A stretch of DNA of 64,000 nt from Methylobacterium jeotgali (GTDB lineage: Bacteria > Pseudomonadota > Alphaproteobacteria > Rhizobiales > Beijerinckiaceae). The position numbers and the translations under genes were made by a program. Below the pieces are notes generated by a model. It did not search any database. It worked only from the letters and a program-made list of their open reading frames with translations, and was not told where the DNA came from. Below, piece by piece: positions 44,791 through 53,784 of the stretch; the stretch's first letter is position 1, and every line of letters begins with the position of its first letter. The stretch spans positions 62,001 to 126,000 of the forward strand of contig NZ_BPQR01000043.1 in the NCBI RefSeq assembly GCF_022179345.1. The letters run 5' to 3'.

Positions 44791-46104
44791 TCAGTCCTCG
44801 CCGCGCCGCTCCCGGCGCAGGCGCTCCCAGTGGTCGAGTCGGTCCCGGTAGCGGCTCTCCATGCCGCGATCGGTCGGCGCATAGAAATGCTGGCGGCCGA
44901 GCGCCTCGGGCCAATAATCCTGGCCGGAGAAGGCGTCGGGCTCGTCGTGGTCGTAGCGGTAGCCCTCGCCGTAGCCGATGCGTTTCATGAGCTTCGTCGG
45001 CGCGTTGAGGATGGTGCGCGGCGGCGGCAGCGAGCCGTGGGCCTTGGCGACCCGCGTCGCGGCCTTGTAGGCCTCGTAGACCGCGTTCGATTTCGGGGCG
45101 CAGGCGAGGTAGACGGTCGTCTGCGCGAGCGCCAGCTCGCCCTCCGGCGAGCCGAGGAAGTCGAAGGCGTCCTTGGCGGCGGTAGCGATCACGAGCGCCT
45201 GCGGGTCGGCGAGCCCGATATCCTCCACCGCCATGCGCACGAGGCGGCGGGCGATGAACAGCCGGTCTTCGCCGGCATCGAGCATCCGGCAGAGATAGTA
45301 GAGCGCCGCGTCCGGATCGGAGCCGCGCACGGTCTTATGCAGGGCGCTGATGAGGTTGTAGTGGCCCTCCTGCGCCTTGTCGTAGATCGGGGCGCGGCGC
45401 TGGATGATCTCCTGCAGCGTCTCGGCATCGAGCGTCTCGCCGGGACCGGCGGAGCGCCAGACCTCCTCCGCGAGGGTCAGCGCGGCCCGCCCGTCGCCGT
45501 CGGCCATGCGCACGAGGACGCCGCGGGCCTCCTCGTCGAGCGGCAGGGGCCGCCCGGTCACGTCCTCGGCGCGGGCGAGAAGCCGGGCGATGGCCGCCTC
45601 GTCGAGCGCCCGGAACAGCAGCACGCGGGCCCGCGAGAGCAGCGCCGGGTTGAGCTCGAAGGACGGGTTCTCGGTGGTGGCGCCGACGAGCGTCACGGTG
45701 CCGTCCTCCATCACGGGGAGGAAGGCGTCGAGCTGGGCGCGGTTGAAGCGGTGGATCTCGTCGACGAAGAGCAGCGTCCCCTGCCCCGTCGCCCGGCGCT
45801 TGCGCGCGGCCTCGAACACCTTCCGCAACTCCGCGAGTCCGGAGAAGATCGCCGAGATCTGCTCGAAATGCAGGCTCGTCTCGCCGGCGAGCAGCCGCGC
45901 CACCGTGGTCTTGCCGGTGCCCGGCGGCCCCCAGAAGATCAGCGAGCCCAGCGACTTCGAGCGCAGCAGACGGGTCAGCGCCCCGTCCGGTCCGGTGAGA
46001 TGCTCCTGGCCGACGACCTCATCGAGGCTCGTCGGGCGGAGGCGGTCGGCGAGTGGCCGGGGTGCATCGGCCCCGAGCCCGGCCGAGATGAAGAGATCGG
46101 ACAT
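44791..46104 (-). CDS. rarA: Replication-associated recombination protein RarA
   Basis: RarA (MgsA) is an AAA+ ATPase acting at stalled replication forks. The 437-residue product has RPTSLDEVVGQEHLTGP, Walker A GPPGTGKTTVARLLAG, Walker B FVDEIHRFN, the sensor GATTENPSFELNPALLSR, and a C-terminal tetramerisation region (MKRIGYGEGYRYDHDEPDA). It lies between degP and the DUF3147-like gene, all on the minus strand. Confidence 0.94.
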   Translation of the reverse strand: MSDLFISAGLGADAPRPLADRLRPTSLDEVVGQEHLTGPDGALTRLLRSKSLGSLIFWGPPGTGKTTVARLLAGETSLHFEQISAIFSGLAELRKVFEAARKRRATGQGTLLFVDEIHRFNRAQLDAFLPVMEDGTVTLVGATTENPSFELNPALLSRARVLLFRALDEAAIARLLARAEDVTGRPLPLDEEARGVLVRMADGDGRAALTLAEEVWRSAGPGETLDAETLQEIIQRRAPIYDKAQEGHYNLISALHKTVRGSDPDAALYYLCRMLDAGEDRLFIARRLVRMAVEDIGLADPQALVIATAAKDAFDFLGSPEGELALAQTTVYLACAPKSNAVYEAYKAATRVAKAHGSLPPPRTILNAPTKLMKRIGYGEGYRYDHDEPDAFSGQDYWPEALGRQHFYAPTDRGMESRYRDRLDHWERLRRERRGED

Positions 46105-46152
46105 GGCCTCACAAGCTCCGAGGCGGGCGGCCGGCGCAAGCCCGGGTGCGAC

Positions 46153-47610
46153 CTATCCCCCGAACACCGAGGTCAGCACCTCTCCGCCGCGGTTGATCGA
46201 GACCTCCCAGGCGCCCAGCGTGTTGCGGGTGACGCGCTCGAGGTCCTTGGTGGTCGTCACTGGCACGCCGTTGACCGCGAGCACCATGTCGCCCTTCTGA
46301 AGGCCCGCCCGGGCGGCGAAGGAGTTGTCCTCCACGGACATCACGGCGACGCCGTCGGCGGGGAAATCGGCCTGCATCTCCTCGGCGATCGCGGGCGAGG
46401 TGTTCACGAGGGTCGCGCCCATGAAGGGCGAGCGGGTGCGCACCTTAAGCAGGTCGCGGGGCCGCGTCTCCGGCGCCGGCCCGAGCTTCACCGCAACGGT
46501 GGTGCGGCTGCTGCCGCGCAGGAGCCCGAACTTCGTCTGGCCCGAGGTGCCCTTGAGGGCGAAGCGGTAGCCGAAGGCCTCCGGGTCGTCGACGGTCTGC
46601 CCGTCGACGGTGAGGATCACGTCGCCGCGCTTCAGCCCGGCCTCCTCGGCGGGGCTCTTCGGCTGGAGGCTCGCCACGAGGACGCCGGTCGGATGGTCGA
46701 GGCCGACGCTCTCGGCGATGTCCGGCGTCACGCCCTGGACCCGCGCCCCGAGCCACGGCCGGCGCACCACGCTCGCGCCGGACTTCGCCGACTCGACCAC
46801 CGCCCGGACCATGCTCGCGGGGATCGCGAAGCCGATGCCGTGGCTGCCGCCGGACTGGGAGTAGATCGCGGTGTTGACGCCGACGAGACGGCCCTGGAGG
46901 TCGACCAGCGCGCCGCCGGAGTTGCCCGGATTGATCGCCGCGTCGGTCTGGATGAAGTACTGGTAGTCGGTCTGGCCGACCTGGGTGCGGGCGAGCGCCG
47001 AGACGATGCCCTGCGTCACCGTCTGCCCGACGCCGAACGGGTTGCCGATCGCCATCACGAAGTCGCCGACCTCGAGCCCGTCCGAATCGCCGAAGGGCAT
47101 CGGCGTGAGGCCGCCCGTCGGGGACTTGATCTTCACCACGGCGAGGTCGGTGCGGGGATCGCGCAGCACGATCGAGGCCTCGAACTCGCGCTTGTCCGCG
47201 AGCGCGACCTTCACCTCGTTCATGTTCTCGATGACGTGGTTGTTGGTGATGATCAGCCCGGTCTCGTCGAGGATCACGCCGGAGCCGAGCGAGCGCTGCG
47301 CCCGGTCGCCGGGCATGCCCCGGCCGCGCCCGTCCTCGCCGAAGAACCGGCGCATGAACTCCTCCATGGCGCTGGTGCGGGCCCGCTTCTCGACATGGGA
47401 GGCGTAGACGTTGACGACGGAGGGCGCCGCCCGCTTCACCACCGGCGCGAAGGAGAGCTGCACGTCGCTGCGGGAGGGCGGGACCGCCTTGGTGATCTCG
47501 GCGCTCTTCTCGGGGGTCTTGTCCGGGGTCTTGGCCATCTGCGCGCCCGCGGGCAGCGCGAGGAGCAGGCCGATTGTGCCGGCGGCGGCGAGGAGGGTCG
47601 GGCGCGTCAT
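46153..47610 (-). CDS. degP: Periplasmic serine protease DegP/HtrA
   Basis: The 485-residue product has a signal peptide (LLAAAGTIGLLLALPAGA) and the trypsin-like triad: H125 in TNNHVIENM, D155 in RTDLAVVKI, S231 in NPGNSGGALVD. Two PDZ domains follow (about 285-370 and 390-480, with GVLVASLQPKSPAEEAGLKRGDVIL and GVAVMSVEDNSFAARAGLQKGDMVL). This is the standard Do-type quality-control protease of the envelope. It precedes rarA by 48 bases. Confidence 0.95.
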   Translation of the reverse strand: MTRPTLLAAAGTIGLLLALPAGAQMAKTPDKTPEKSAEITKAVPPSRSDVQLSFAPVVKRAAPSVVNVYASHVEKRARTSAMEEFMRRFFGEDGRGRGMPGDRAQRSLGSGVILDETGLIITNNHVIENMNEVKVALADKREFEASIVLRDPRTDLAVVKIKSPTGGLTPMPFGDSDGLEVGDFVMAIGNPFGVGQTVTQGIVSALARTQVGQTDYQYFIQTDAAINPGNSGGALVDLQGRLVGVNTAIYSQSGGSHGIGFAIPASMVRAVVESAKSGASVVRRPWLGARVQGVTPDIAESVGLDHPTGVLVASLQPKSPAEEAGLKRGDVILTVDGQTVDDPEAFGYRFALKGTSGQTKFGLLRGSSRTTVAVKLGPAPETRPRDLLKVRTRSPFMGATLVNTSPAIAEEMQADFPADGVAVMSVEDNSFAARAGLQKGDMVLAVNGVPVTTTKDLERVTRNTLGAWEVSINRGGEVLTSVFGG

Positions 47611-47882
47611 CGAAGGCTCCGGCTGGACCGCGGCATCCTCCCGCCGGTGCCCGCCGGGCCGGCCTCGGACGATGCCTCACCAAAGGGAGGGCGTGCCCCG
47701 CCGCGATCCTGCGAATCGCAAGCCGGGACGCCCCCGCTCCGGGAGCCCGCCTCGACCGGCCGCCGTCGCGCGGCCGGGACGCCGGGCCCCGGCGCTCCGG
47801 GGCATGTAGAACGCGCGATGGCGGCTGGCGAGAGTCCGCGTCGGCTCCGTGACGGCCCGGAGGCCGCCGCCGGGCGAGGACC

Positions 47883-48713
47883 CTAGCCGCGGGGCGTGGT
47901 CAGCAGCCGGCTGGTGCGGCGGGCGATGTCGCTCCAGACGGTCAGCGAGGCGTCGGCCGCGCGCTGGAACTCGCCGACCTGGAGCCGCAACACCTCGGCG
48001 GGCGTGCGGGCGGCGCTGAGCGCCTTCAGGTGAGCCAGAGCCGCAGCGCTCTCGCCGCGCAGGAACTCCGCCACGGTCTCGCCGATCCCGGCGAGGTCGG
48101 AAGCGCCCCCGTTCGCCGTCCCCGCGGGGGACGTGCGGGCGACGGGCTCGTCGCTGTTGGCGGCCGTCGGTGCGGGCTGCGGCTTCGAGGACACGAGGCG
48201 CGGACCGGCCACCGGCTCGACGGGGGCCGGAGCAACGGGCACGGGTTCGGGCTTCGGCGCGGGCGGAGCGGCGGAGACTGCTGCTGCCGGCGTCTCGGCG
48301 GCTTTCGGTGGGGCGGCGTCGCCGGGAACCGGCTTCGGGGTCTCCGGCTTCGCGGCGGCAGGCGCGGGCTTCGCGACCGGGGGCGACGGCGCCGGTTTGG
48401 CCGGTGGCGGGTTCTTGGCGAGCGGCAGGTCGCTGTGCGCCTCCACCTTCACCGCGGCGCTCGCGACGGCGACGGGGGCGACCGATTCGACCAGGGAGGC
48501 TTTCGGAGCAGGAGCCGGCGCGGCCGCGGCAGGCTTGGCCGCAGGCGGCTTGGCGGCGGGAGCGGGCTTGGCGACCGGCCCCTTCGGCGATGCCGCGGCC
48601 TTCGGCGCGGGGGCGCTCGTGTCGGGTGTCGTCTTGGCGGGCTCGGGCTTGCCGGGAGACGCCTTGCCGGGGGAGGTCTTGCCGGGGGTGGGCGGGGGGT
48701 TCCGCGTCGCCAT
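47883..48713 (-). CDS. Pro/Ala-rich protein with C-terminal phasin-like domain
   Basis: The 276-residue product is mostly a Pro/Ala/Lys low-complexity linker, with a C-terminal amphipathic segment (about 205-276) reading ETVAEFLRGESAAALAHLKALSAARTPAEVLRLQ, which fits a phasin. The linker has many Lys-Pro-Ala steps like those of DNA-binding phasins. I chose the ATG at 48713 because GAGGAG sits upstream. The neighbouring phaP supports a role on polyhydroxybutyrate granules. Confidence 0.6.
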   Translation of the reverse strand: MATRNPPPTPGKTSPGKASPGKPEPAKTTPDTSAPAPKAAASPKGPVAKPAPAAKPPAAKPAAAAPAPAPKASLVESVAPVAVASAAVKVEAHSDLPLAKNPPPAKPAPSPPVAKPAPAAAKPETPKPVPGDAAPPKAAETPAAAVSAAPPAPKPEPVPVAPAPVEPVAGPRLVSSKPQPAPTAANSDEPVARTSPAGTANGGASDLAGIGETVAEFLRGESAAALAHLKALSAARTPAEVLRLQVGEFQRAADASLTVWSDIARRTSRLLTTPRG

Positions 48714-48872
48714 CGCGATGATCTCCTCGTCGTCCGGGCCGGGCGCGATCGGGCGCGCCATCTCGAGCCCCTGGAGCCTTCAGCCTCCCGCCGGGCGGGG
48801 CGGGGCGTCTCCACGCTCTCAAGGATGCAGCCCGGCGCGGCCGCTGTCGAGCGGCGCGCCGGATGCGCGGGC

Positions 48873-48898
48873 GGCAGGGCTCCGGGAGGGAGCCCGCC
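48873..48898 (-). terminator. Hairpin downstream of phaP
   Basis: GGGCTCC and GGAGCCC arms (48877-48895), extended by GGC/GCC with one bulge, begin 12 bases after the phasin stop codon. The stem is strong but lacks a T-run. Confidence 0.4.
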
Positions 48899-48909
48899 GT
48901 CCGAAAGGC

Positions 48910-49257
48910 TCAGCGCGCCGGCTGAGCGAAGGAGCCGAGCTCCTTGGCCTGGGCCTGGAACGTGGCGATCTGGCTGCGCAGGAACTCCGTCTGCAGCTCG
49001 TAGGCCTCCTTGAGGTCCTTCGAGCGGACGACCTTCTGGGCGAAGTCGAAGGTGGCGTGCGTGTTGGTCTGGGCGAAGTCGAAGCCCTTGGCGACCGCGC
49101 CCTGCAGGTTGGACTGGAAGCTGTGACCGCTGGTCTGGAGCTGCTCGGCGGCCTTCGCGGCGTTGCTGAACAGCGTCTCGACCGCCGTGCGGGCCTGGTC
49201 GACGCTCTTCTCGGCGAAGTCCCGGAGCTCGTTCGGAACCTGGAAGGGCTGCGTCAT
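48910..49257 (-). CDS. phaP: Phasin
   Basis: Phasins coat polyhydroxyalkanoate granules. The 115-residue product has the family pattern: DFAEKSVDQARTAVETLFSNAAKAAEQLQ, GAVAKGFDFAQTNTHATFDFAQKVV, and LKEAYELQTEFLRSQIATFQAQAKELG. The ATG at 49257 has GAGAGGA upstream. A strong promoter with an internal palindrome lies at 49313-49341, so the gene probably responds to a polyester-sensing repressor such as PhaR. Confidence 0.88.
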   Translation of the reverse strand: MTQPFQVPNELRDFAEKSVDQARTAVETLFSNAAKAAEQLQTSGHSFQSNLQGAVAKGFDFAQTNTHATFDFAQKVVRSKDLKEAYELQTEFLRSQIATFQAQAKELGSFAQPAR

Positions 49258-49645
49258 GGGATCCTCTCGAATGGGATGCATCGGGCGGCCGCGGCCGGTC
49301 CCGACCGCCGCCCTTATGTTGCGACGCAACATGAATGTCAAGCGTCAGACAATGCGACGACAGTATCGGCACTGTGGTTACAGATCGGAAACCTTCGACG
49401 CTCAGTTGTCGGCGTCGGTCGGCCTCGTGCAGCGCAGCATGGCCGTCACGGATCGAGAGAGGGGCCGCCTCCGTCCGCGGCCCGGCGCATGCTTGGCCCG
49501 GAGCGGCGCCATGGGGAACGAATCGGTGCCGCCTTGCGCACGCTCCCGAGCCCGGGCGCGCCGCGATCTTGAAACACCCGGCCCCCGCGTCGCGTTGATG
49601 CGCAAGGGTGTCCGAGCGGGATTACCCGATCGAAGGAGCGCGCGT
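49258..49645. other. Intergenic region between phaP and the small acidic gene
   Basis: The left part holds the divergent-facing phaP promoter and palindrome. The right part before 49646 has a ribosome site but no clear promoter. Longer open frames through it look like shadows. Confidence 0.5.
49313..49341 (-). promoter_or_regulatory. phaP promoter with palindromic operator
   Basis: On the minus strand TTGACA (49336-49341) is followed after exactly 17 bases by CATAAG (49313-49318), a good sigma-70 type promoter. The spacer contains ATGTTGC-GTC-GCAACAT (49316-49332), a perfect 7-base inverted repeat that also overlaps the -10. The core TGC-N3-GCA resembles, from memory, the site bound by PhaR in alphaproteobacteria. 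The start of phaP is about 56 bases downstream of the -10. Confidence 0.65.
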
Positions 49646-49819
49646 ATGGCCGAAGAGCACAGGACCAAGCCCGAGGATCAGCCATCGGGGCAGGCCCCGC
49701 GCCCCGACGACAGGAAGAACCCGGAGAACGCCAAGGAGAAGATCGACGAGCGCCTGGACGACGCCCTCGAAGAGACCTTTCCCTCCAGCGATCCCGTCTC
49801 GGTGAAGGTGACGAAGTAG
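49646..49819 (+). CDS. Small acidic protein with SSDPVS motif
   Basis: The 57-residue product is highly charged, ending DERLDDALEETFPSSDPVSVKVTK. The DALEETFPSSDP block matches a small family I recall as common in alphaproteobacteria, of unknown role. AAGGAG precedes the ATG, which decides this start over longer upstream frames. It is convergent with mcd, and their stop codons share a palindrome. Confidence 0.72.
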   Translation: MAEEHRTKPEDQPSGQAPRPDDRKNPENAKEKIDERLDDALEETFPSSDPVSVKVTK

Positions 49820-49833
49820 GCGGTGACGCCTAC
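49816..49833. terminator. Palindrome joining two convergent stop codons
   Basis: GTAGGCG-GTGA-CGCCTAC is a perfect 7-base stem with a four-base loop. It contains the TAG of the small acidic gene on one strand and the TAG of mcd on the other, so it may be a compact bidirectional terminator. Confidence 0.4.
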
Positions 49834-51512
49834 GCCTGCTCCAGCAAGCGCCGGGCGATGACCTGGGCCTGAATCTCGGCGGCGCCCTCGAAGATCGACA
49901 GGATGCGGGCGTCGCAGAGCACCCGGCTCACCGGGTACTCCAGCGCGAAGCCGTTGCCGCCGTGGATCTGGAGGGCGTTGTCGGCCGCTGCCCAGGCAAC
50001 GCGGGCGGCGAGCAGCTTCGCCATGCCCGCCTCGAGGTCGCAGCGCTTGCCCTCGTCCTTCTCGCGGGCCGAGAAGTAGGTGAGCTGGCGGGCGATGTTG
50101 ATCTCCACCGCCATCATCGCGAGCTTGTCGGCGACGCGGGGGAAGTTCACCAGCGCCTTGCCGAACTGCACACGCTCCTCGGCGTAGCGGAGGCCCAGGT
50201 CGAGAGCGCACTGCGCGACGCCGATGGCGCGGGCCGCCGTCTGGATGCGGGCGGACTCGAAGGTCTGCATGAGCTGGGCGAAGCCCTTGCCCTCGACGTC
50301 GCCGAGCAGGTTCGCGCCGGGTACCTCGAAGCCCTCGAAGGCGAGCTCGTACTCCTTCATGCCGCGGTAGCCGAGCACCTCGATCTCGCCGCCGGAGAGG
50401 CCGGGGACCGGGAAGGGCTCGGCATCGTCGCCGCGGGGCTTCTCGGCGATCAGCATCGAGAGGCCGCGATGGCCCTTCTCGTCGGGCTTCGTGCGCACGA
50501 GCACCGTCATGATGTCGGCGCGCACCGGATGCGTGATCCAGGTCTTGTTGCCGGTGATCTTCCAGACGTCGCCCTCCTTCACCGCGCGGGTGCGAAGGTT
50601 GGCGAGGTCGGAGCCGGTGTTCGGCTCGGTGAAGACGGCCGTTGGCAGGATCTCGCCAGAGGCGAGGCGGGGCAGGAAGCGCTGCTTCTGCTCCTCGGTG
50701 CCGCCGCCGAGGATCAGCTCCGCGGCGATCTCCGTGCGGGTGCCGAGCGAGCCGACGCCGATATAGGCCCGCGACAGCTCCTCCGAGACGACGCACATCG
50801 CGGCCTTGGGCATGCCCATGCCGCCGTACTCCTCGGGGATGGTGAGCCCGAACACGCCGAGCTCGGCCATCTTCCCGATGATCTCCATCGGGATGTAGGC
50901 GTTCTCCCGGTGCCACTCCTGGGCCTTGTCGACCACCTCGGCCTTGGCGAAGCGGCGCATCTCGGAGCGGATCGCCTCCATGTCCTCGTCGAGGCCGGAG
51001 TTGCCGACCGTCGCCGAGCCGCCGCCGTCGCGGATGCGGGCGACCAGCGCCGCGCGGTTCTCCGGGGTGTTGCCGTCGGCGATCATCGCCTCGACGGCTT
51101 CGCTGCGGAACTTCGCAAGCTCCCGCGCCGAGAGGCCGAGCGAGGTCGTCGGCCGCACGATCTCTCCCTGGCTCATGGGGATGCCGCCGAACATCTGGTC
51201 GAGATACTCGCCGATGCCGATCTTCACGAGCAGCGTCTCGGTCTCGCCGAGGCTGCCGCTCTCGGAGAGGCGGGCGGCGTAGGCGGCAAGCTCGCGGACG
51301 GCCTCGCCGTAGGTGGCGAGCCAGGACAGGCCGTGGGCGGCGTGCTGCTCGGTCTCGAGCTTCTCGGCGGAGAGCTTGCCCTCGGGTCCGGCCACCCGCG
51401 TCCGCACCCGGCGGGTCGCCTCGGCGACGAGGGCGCCGGCCGCTTCCGCCGCCTCCCGCGAGAGCGTGAGCAGGTCCTGCGGCGTGGTCTGAACGGCGGC
51501 GGTGGCGGACAT
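49830..51512 (-). CDS. mcd: Methylsuccinyl-CoA dehydrogenase, ethylmalonyl-CoA pathway
   Basis: Mcd oxidises methylsuccinyl-CoA to mesaconyl-CoA with FAD. The 560-residue product has the acyl-CoA dehydrogenase core (FTEPNTGSDLANLRTRAVKEGDVWKITGNKTWITHP, QLMQTFESARIQTAARAIGVAQCALD, IHGGNGFALEYPVSRVLCDARILSIFEGAAEIQ) plus a long N-terminal helical extension of about 150 residues, a feature I recall for Mcd and not for ordinary acyl-CoA dehydrogenases. This pathway replaces the glyoxylate cycle in Methylobacterium-like bacteria and fits with pccB and the phasins. Confidence 0.85.
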   Translation of the reverse strand: MSATAAVQTTPQDLLTLSREAAEAAGALVAEATRRVRTRVAGPEGKLSAEKLETEQHAAHGLSWLATYGEAVRELAAYAARLSESGSLGETETLLVKIGIGEYLDQMFGGIPMSQGEIVRPTTSLGLSARELAKFRSEAVEAMIADGNTPENRAALVARIRDGGGSATVGNSGLDEDMEAIRSEMRRFAKAEVVDKAQEWHRENAYIPMEIIGKMAELGVFGLTIPEEYGGMGMPKAAMCVVSEELSRAYIGVGSLGTRTEIAAELILGGGTEEQKQRFLPRLASGEILPTAVFTEPNTGSDLANLRTRAVKEGDVWKITGNKTWITHPVRADIMTVLVRTKPDEKGHRGLSMLIAEKPRGDDAEPFPVPGLSGGEIEVLGYRGMKEYELAFEGFEVPGANLLGDVEGKGFAQLMQTFESARIQTAARAIGVAQCALDLGLRYAEERVQFGKALVNFPRVADKLAMMAVEINIARQLTYFSAREKDEGKRCDLEAGMAKLLAARVAWAAADNALQIHGGNGFALEYPVSRVLCDARILSIFEGAAEIQAQVIARRLLEQA

Positions 51513-51635
51513 GGGCGTTTCTCTGTTCGTTACACTTGGTGCCTTCTTTATAGGTCGCGCCGGTCCCCGAGTAGGGGTTTTGCACTGCGGCAGGCCGGTT
51601 TCTTCAATGTATTCAGTATCCCTGCCGCCGTCTGC

Positions 51636-52520
51636 TCATCCGCGGCTGGCGATGGCGACGCCGGCCGCGGCGATGGCCATGCCGGCGAACTGCACGGGGC
51701 TCAGGGATTCGCCGAACAGGACGTAGGCGATCCCCGCGGCCACCGGCGGCACCAGGAACAGCAGCGAGGCGACGCCCGCCACCGCCCCGCGCCGGATCAG
51801 CCAGAGCAGCAGCAGGATGCCCGCCACCGAGTTGATCAGCACCGACCACGCCATGCCGAGCAGCAGCGGCGGACCGATCTCGAAGCGGCCGGCTTCGAGC
51901 GCCAGCGCCAGCGGCGCGGTCAGCAGCGCGGCGCCGACGAACTGGATCGCGGCGTTGGTGACGAGATCGGCGCCGGCCGCGGTGCGCTTCTGCCACAGCG
52001 TGCCGAGCGTCATCGCGACCATCGCGGCGAGCCCGACGCAGAGCGGTCCTAGCGGGATGCCCGAGGCGTCGGCCGCCCCGAGCTTCGGGGCCAGCACCAG
52101 CCCGGCGCCGACGAAGCCCGCCGCGATCCCGAGCCGGCGGCGGGGGCTCACCCGCTCGCCGAGCAGCGGGCCGGCGAGCACCGCGGTGAGCAGCGGCTGG
52201 AGGCTTCCGACCAGCGCCATGATCCCGGCCGGCAGCCCGCGGTTCACCGCCCAGAACACGCCTGCGACATAGAGGCCCTGCATCAGCACGCCGGAGATCA
52301 GCGCGTCCCGCCAGCCCCGCGCGTCGGCGGGCCAGCGCGCGCCCATCACCATCGCGATCGCGCCGAGCACCGCCGCCACCGCGATCACCCGCAGCGCCAC
52401 GAAGGTCAGCGGATCGGCGTAGGGCACGACGTAGCGGGCCGCCACGAAGCCCGTCGCCCAGATGAAGACGAAGAGCGGCGCGGTCAGGCCGGCGAGGCTG
52501 GCGACGGTGGGGCGGGACAT
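51636..52520 (-). CDS. EamA-family (DMT) transporter
   Basis: The 294-residue product has about ten membrane helices in two EamA repeats: PLFVFIWATGFVAARYVVPYADPLTFVALRV in the first and GMAWSVLINSVAGILLLLWLIRRGAVAGVASLLFLVPPVAA in the second, with the typical VLFGESLSPVQFAGMAIA. The ATG at 52520 is preferred. The substrate is unknown; exporters of amino acids or metabolites are common in this family. Confidence 0.85.
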   Translation of the reverse strand: MSRPTVASLAGLTAPLFVFIWATGFVAARYVVPYADPLTFVALRVIAVAAVLGAIAMVMGARWPADARGWRDALISGVLMQGLYVAGVFWAVNRGLPAGIMALVGSLQPLLTAVLAGPLLGERVSPRRRLGIAAGFVGAGLVLAPKLGAADASGIPLGPLCVGLAAMVAMTLGTLWQKRTAAGADLVTNAAIQFVGAALLTAPLALALEAGRFEIGPPLLLGMAWSVLINSVAGILLLLWLIRRGAVAGVASLLFLVPPVAAGIAYVLFGESLSPVQFAGMAIAAAGVAIASRG

Positions 52521-52765
52521 GGCTCCGCTGCCATACACCCCGCGCCAAACCGCGCTAAGGCCGTCGCCGCAGGGCGGTCATGCCGGATCGCGTCATCGCG
52601 AAGCCGTGAGCGCCCTTGTTCTCCCGGGTCTCCGACGCAAGACCCGGTTGACGCCGGGCCTCCGCGCCCTTCCACAAAGGGGATGGAACGCGATGGAGAA
52701 GGCATGTCCCTGCCCGAGGCCTCGACGCCGAGCCGGACGACCTCGCCCATCGGGCAGGCGGCCGC

Positions 52766-53674
52766 GTGAGGCGCCTGCGCGCGCTCCTGACGGTGCTCGG
52801 CGTCGCCGCGCAGCGCTTCGTCGCCCATGACGGCTGGGCGATCGCGAGCCACATCGCCCTCTCGATCCTGACCTCGCTGTTCCCGTTCCTGATCCTGCTC
52901 GCGGCGCTCGCCGGCCTGTTCGGCACGCAGTCGCTCGCCGACGAGGCGGGCACGCTGATCTTCGAGGCCTGGCCCCGCGAGGTGGCCGCTCCCATCGTCA
53001 ACGAGATCCACCGGGTGCTCACCGAGCAGCGGGGCGGCGTGCTCACCCTCGGCGCGGTGCTGGCGCTCTACTTCTCCTCTTCCGGGGTCGAGAGCCTGCG
53101 GGTCGGGCTCAACCGCGCCTACGGCCTGCGGGAGATGCGGCCCTGGTGGCTGACGCGGCTCGAATCCATCGGCTTCGTCGTCTGCGGCGCCTTCGCGATG
53201 CTGGCCTTCGCGCTGCTCGTGGTGCTCGGGCCGCTGATCTGGCGCAAGGTCCTGGTGGTGGCGCCGGGCCTCGAGCCGCTGGGCCTCACCGTCGCCATCG
53301 GACGCATCGGGATCACGGCCTTCCTCATCGCGGCGGTGCTCATCATCGCCCACAAGTTCGTCGCCGCCGGCCGGCGGCCTCTCGTCGCGGTGATGCCCGG
53401 CATCGCCGCGACGCTGGCGCTCTGGTTCCTCGCAGGTCTCGGCTTCGGCTTCTACCTCGACCGCTTCTCCGGCGCCTACGTCTCCACCTACGGGGGACTA
53501 GCCACCGCCATGGTGTTCCTGGTGTTCCTCTACTGGCTCGCCGCGATGTTCCTGTTCGGCGGCGAGGTCAACGGCACGGTCATCGCCGCGCGACGGGCCC
53601 GGTTGCAGGCGCGGATGAAGGCCCGCCAAGCCGGCGTGCGCGACCCCGGACCGGGACCCGTCTCCGCGGGTTGA
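52766..53674 (+). CDS. YihY/BrkB-family membrane protein
   Basis: The 302-residue product has about six membrane helices and the family pattern: HDGWAIASHIALSILTSLFPFLILLAALAGLFG, then LYFSSSGVESLRVGLNRAYGLRE and VSTYGGLATAMVFLVFLYWLAAMFLFGGEVNG. YihY/BrkB proteins are inner-membrane proteins whose function is unclear. The start is GTG. Confidence 0.85.
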   Translation: MRRLRALLTVLGVAAQRFVAHDGWAIASHIALSILTSLFPFLILLAALAGLFGTQSLADEAGTLIFEAWPREVAAPIVNEIHRVLTEQRGGVLTLGAVLALYFSSSGVESLRVGLNRAYGLREMRPWWLTRLESIGFVVCGAFAMLAFALLVVLGPLIWRKVLVVAPGLEPLGLTVAIGRIGITAFLIAAVLIIAHKFVAAGRRPLVAVMPGIAATLALWFLAGLGFGFYLDRFSGAYVSTYGGLATAMVFLVFLYWLAAMFLFGGEVNGTVIAARRARLQARMKARQAGVRDPGPGPVSAG

Positions 53675-53784
53675 GGCGTCGCCCACGAAGAGATGCAACC
53701 GAAATTCCATTTGAGATTGTATTTTAGGTCGGGGTTAACCTTATCGATTGCATATCGACATGATTACAACCGAGGGTTGGTTTC

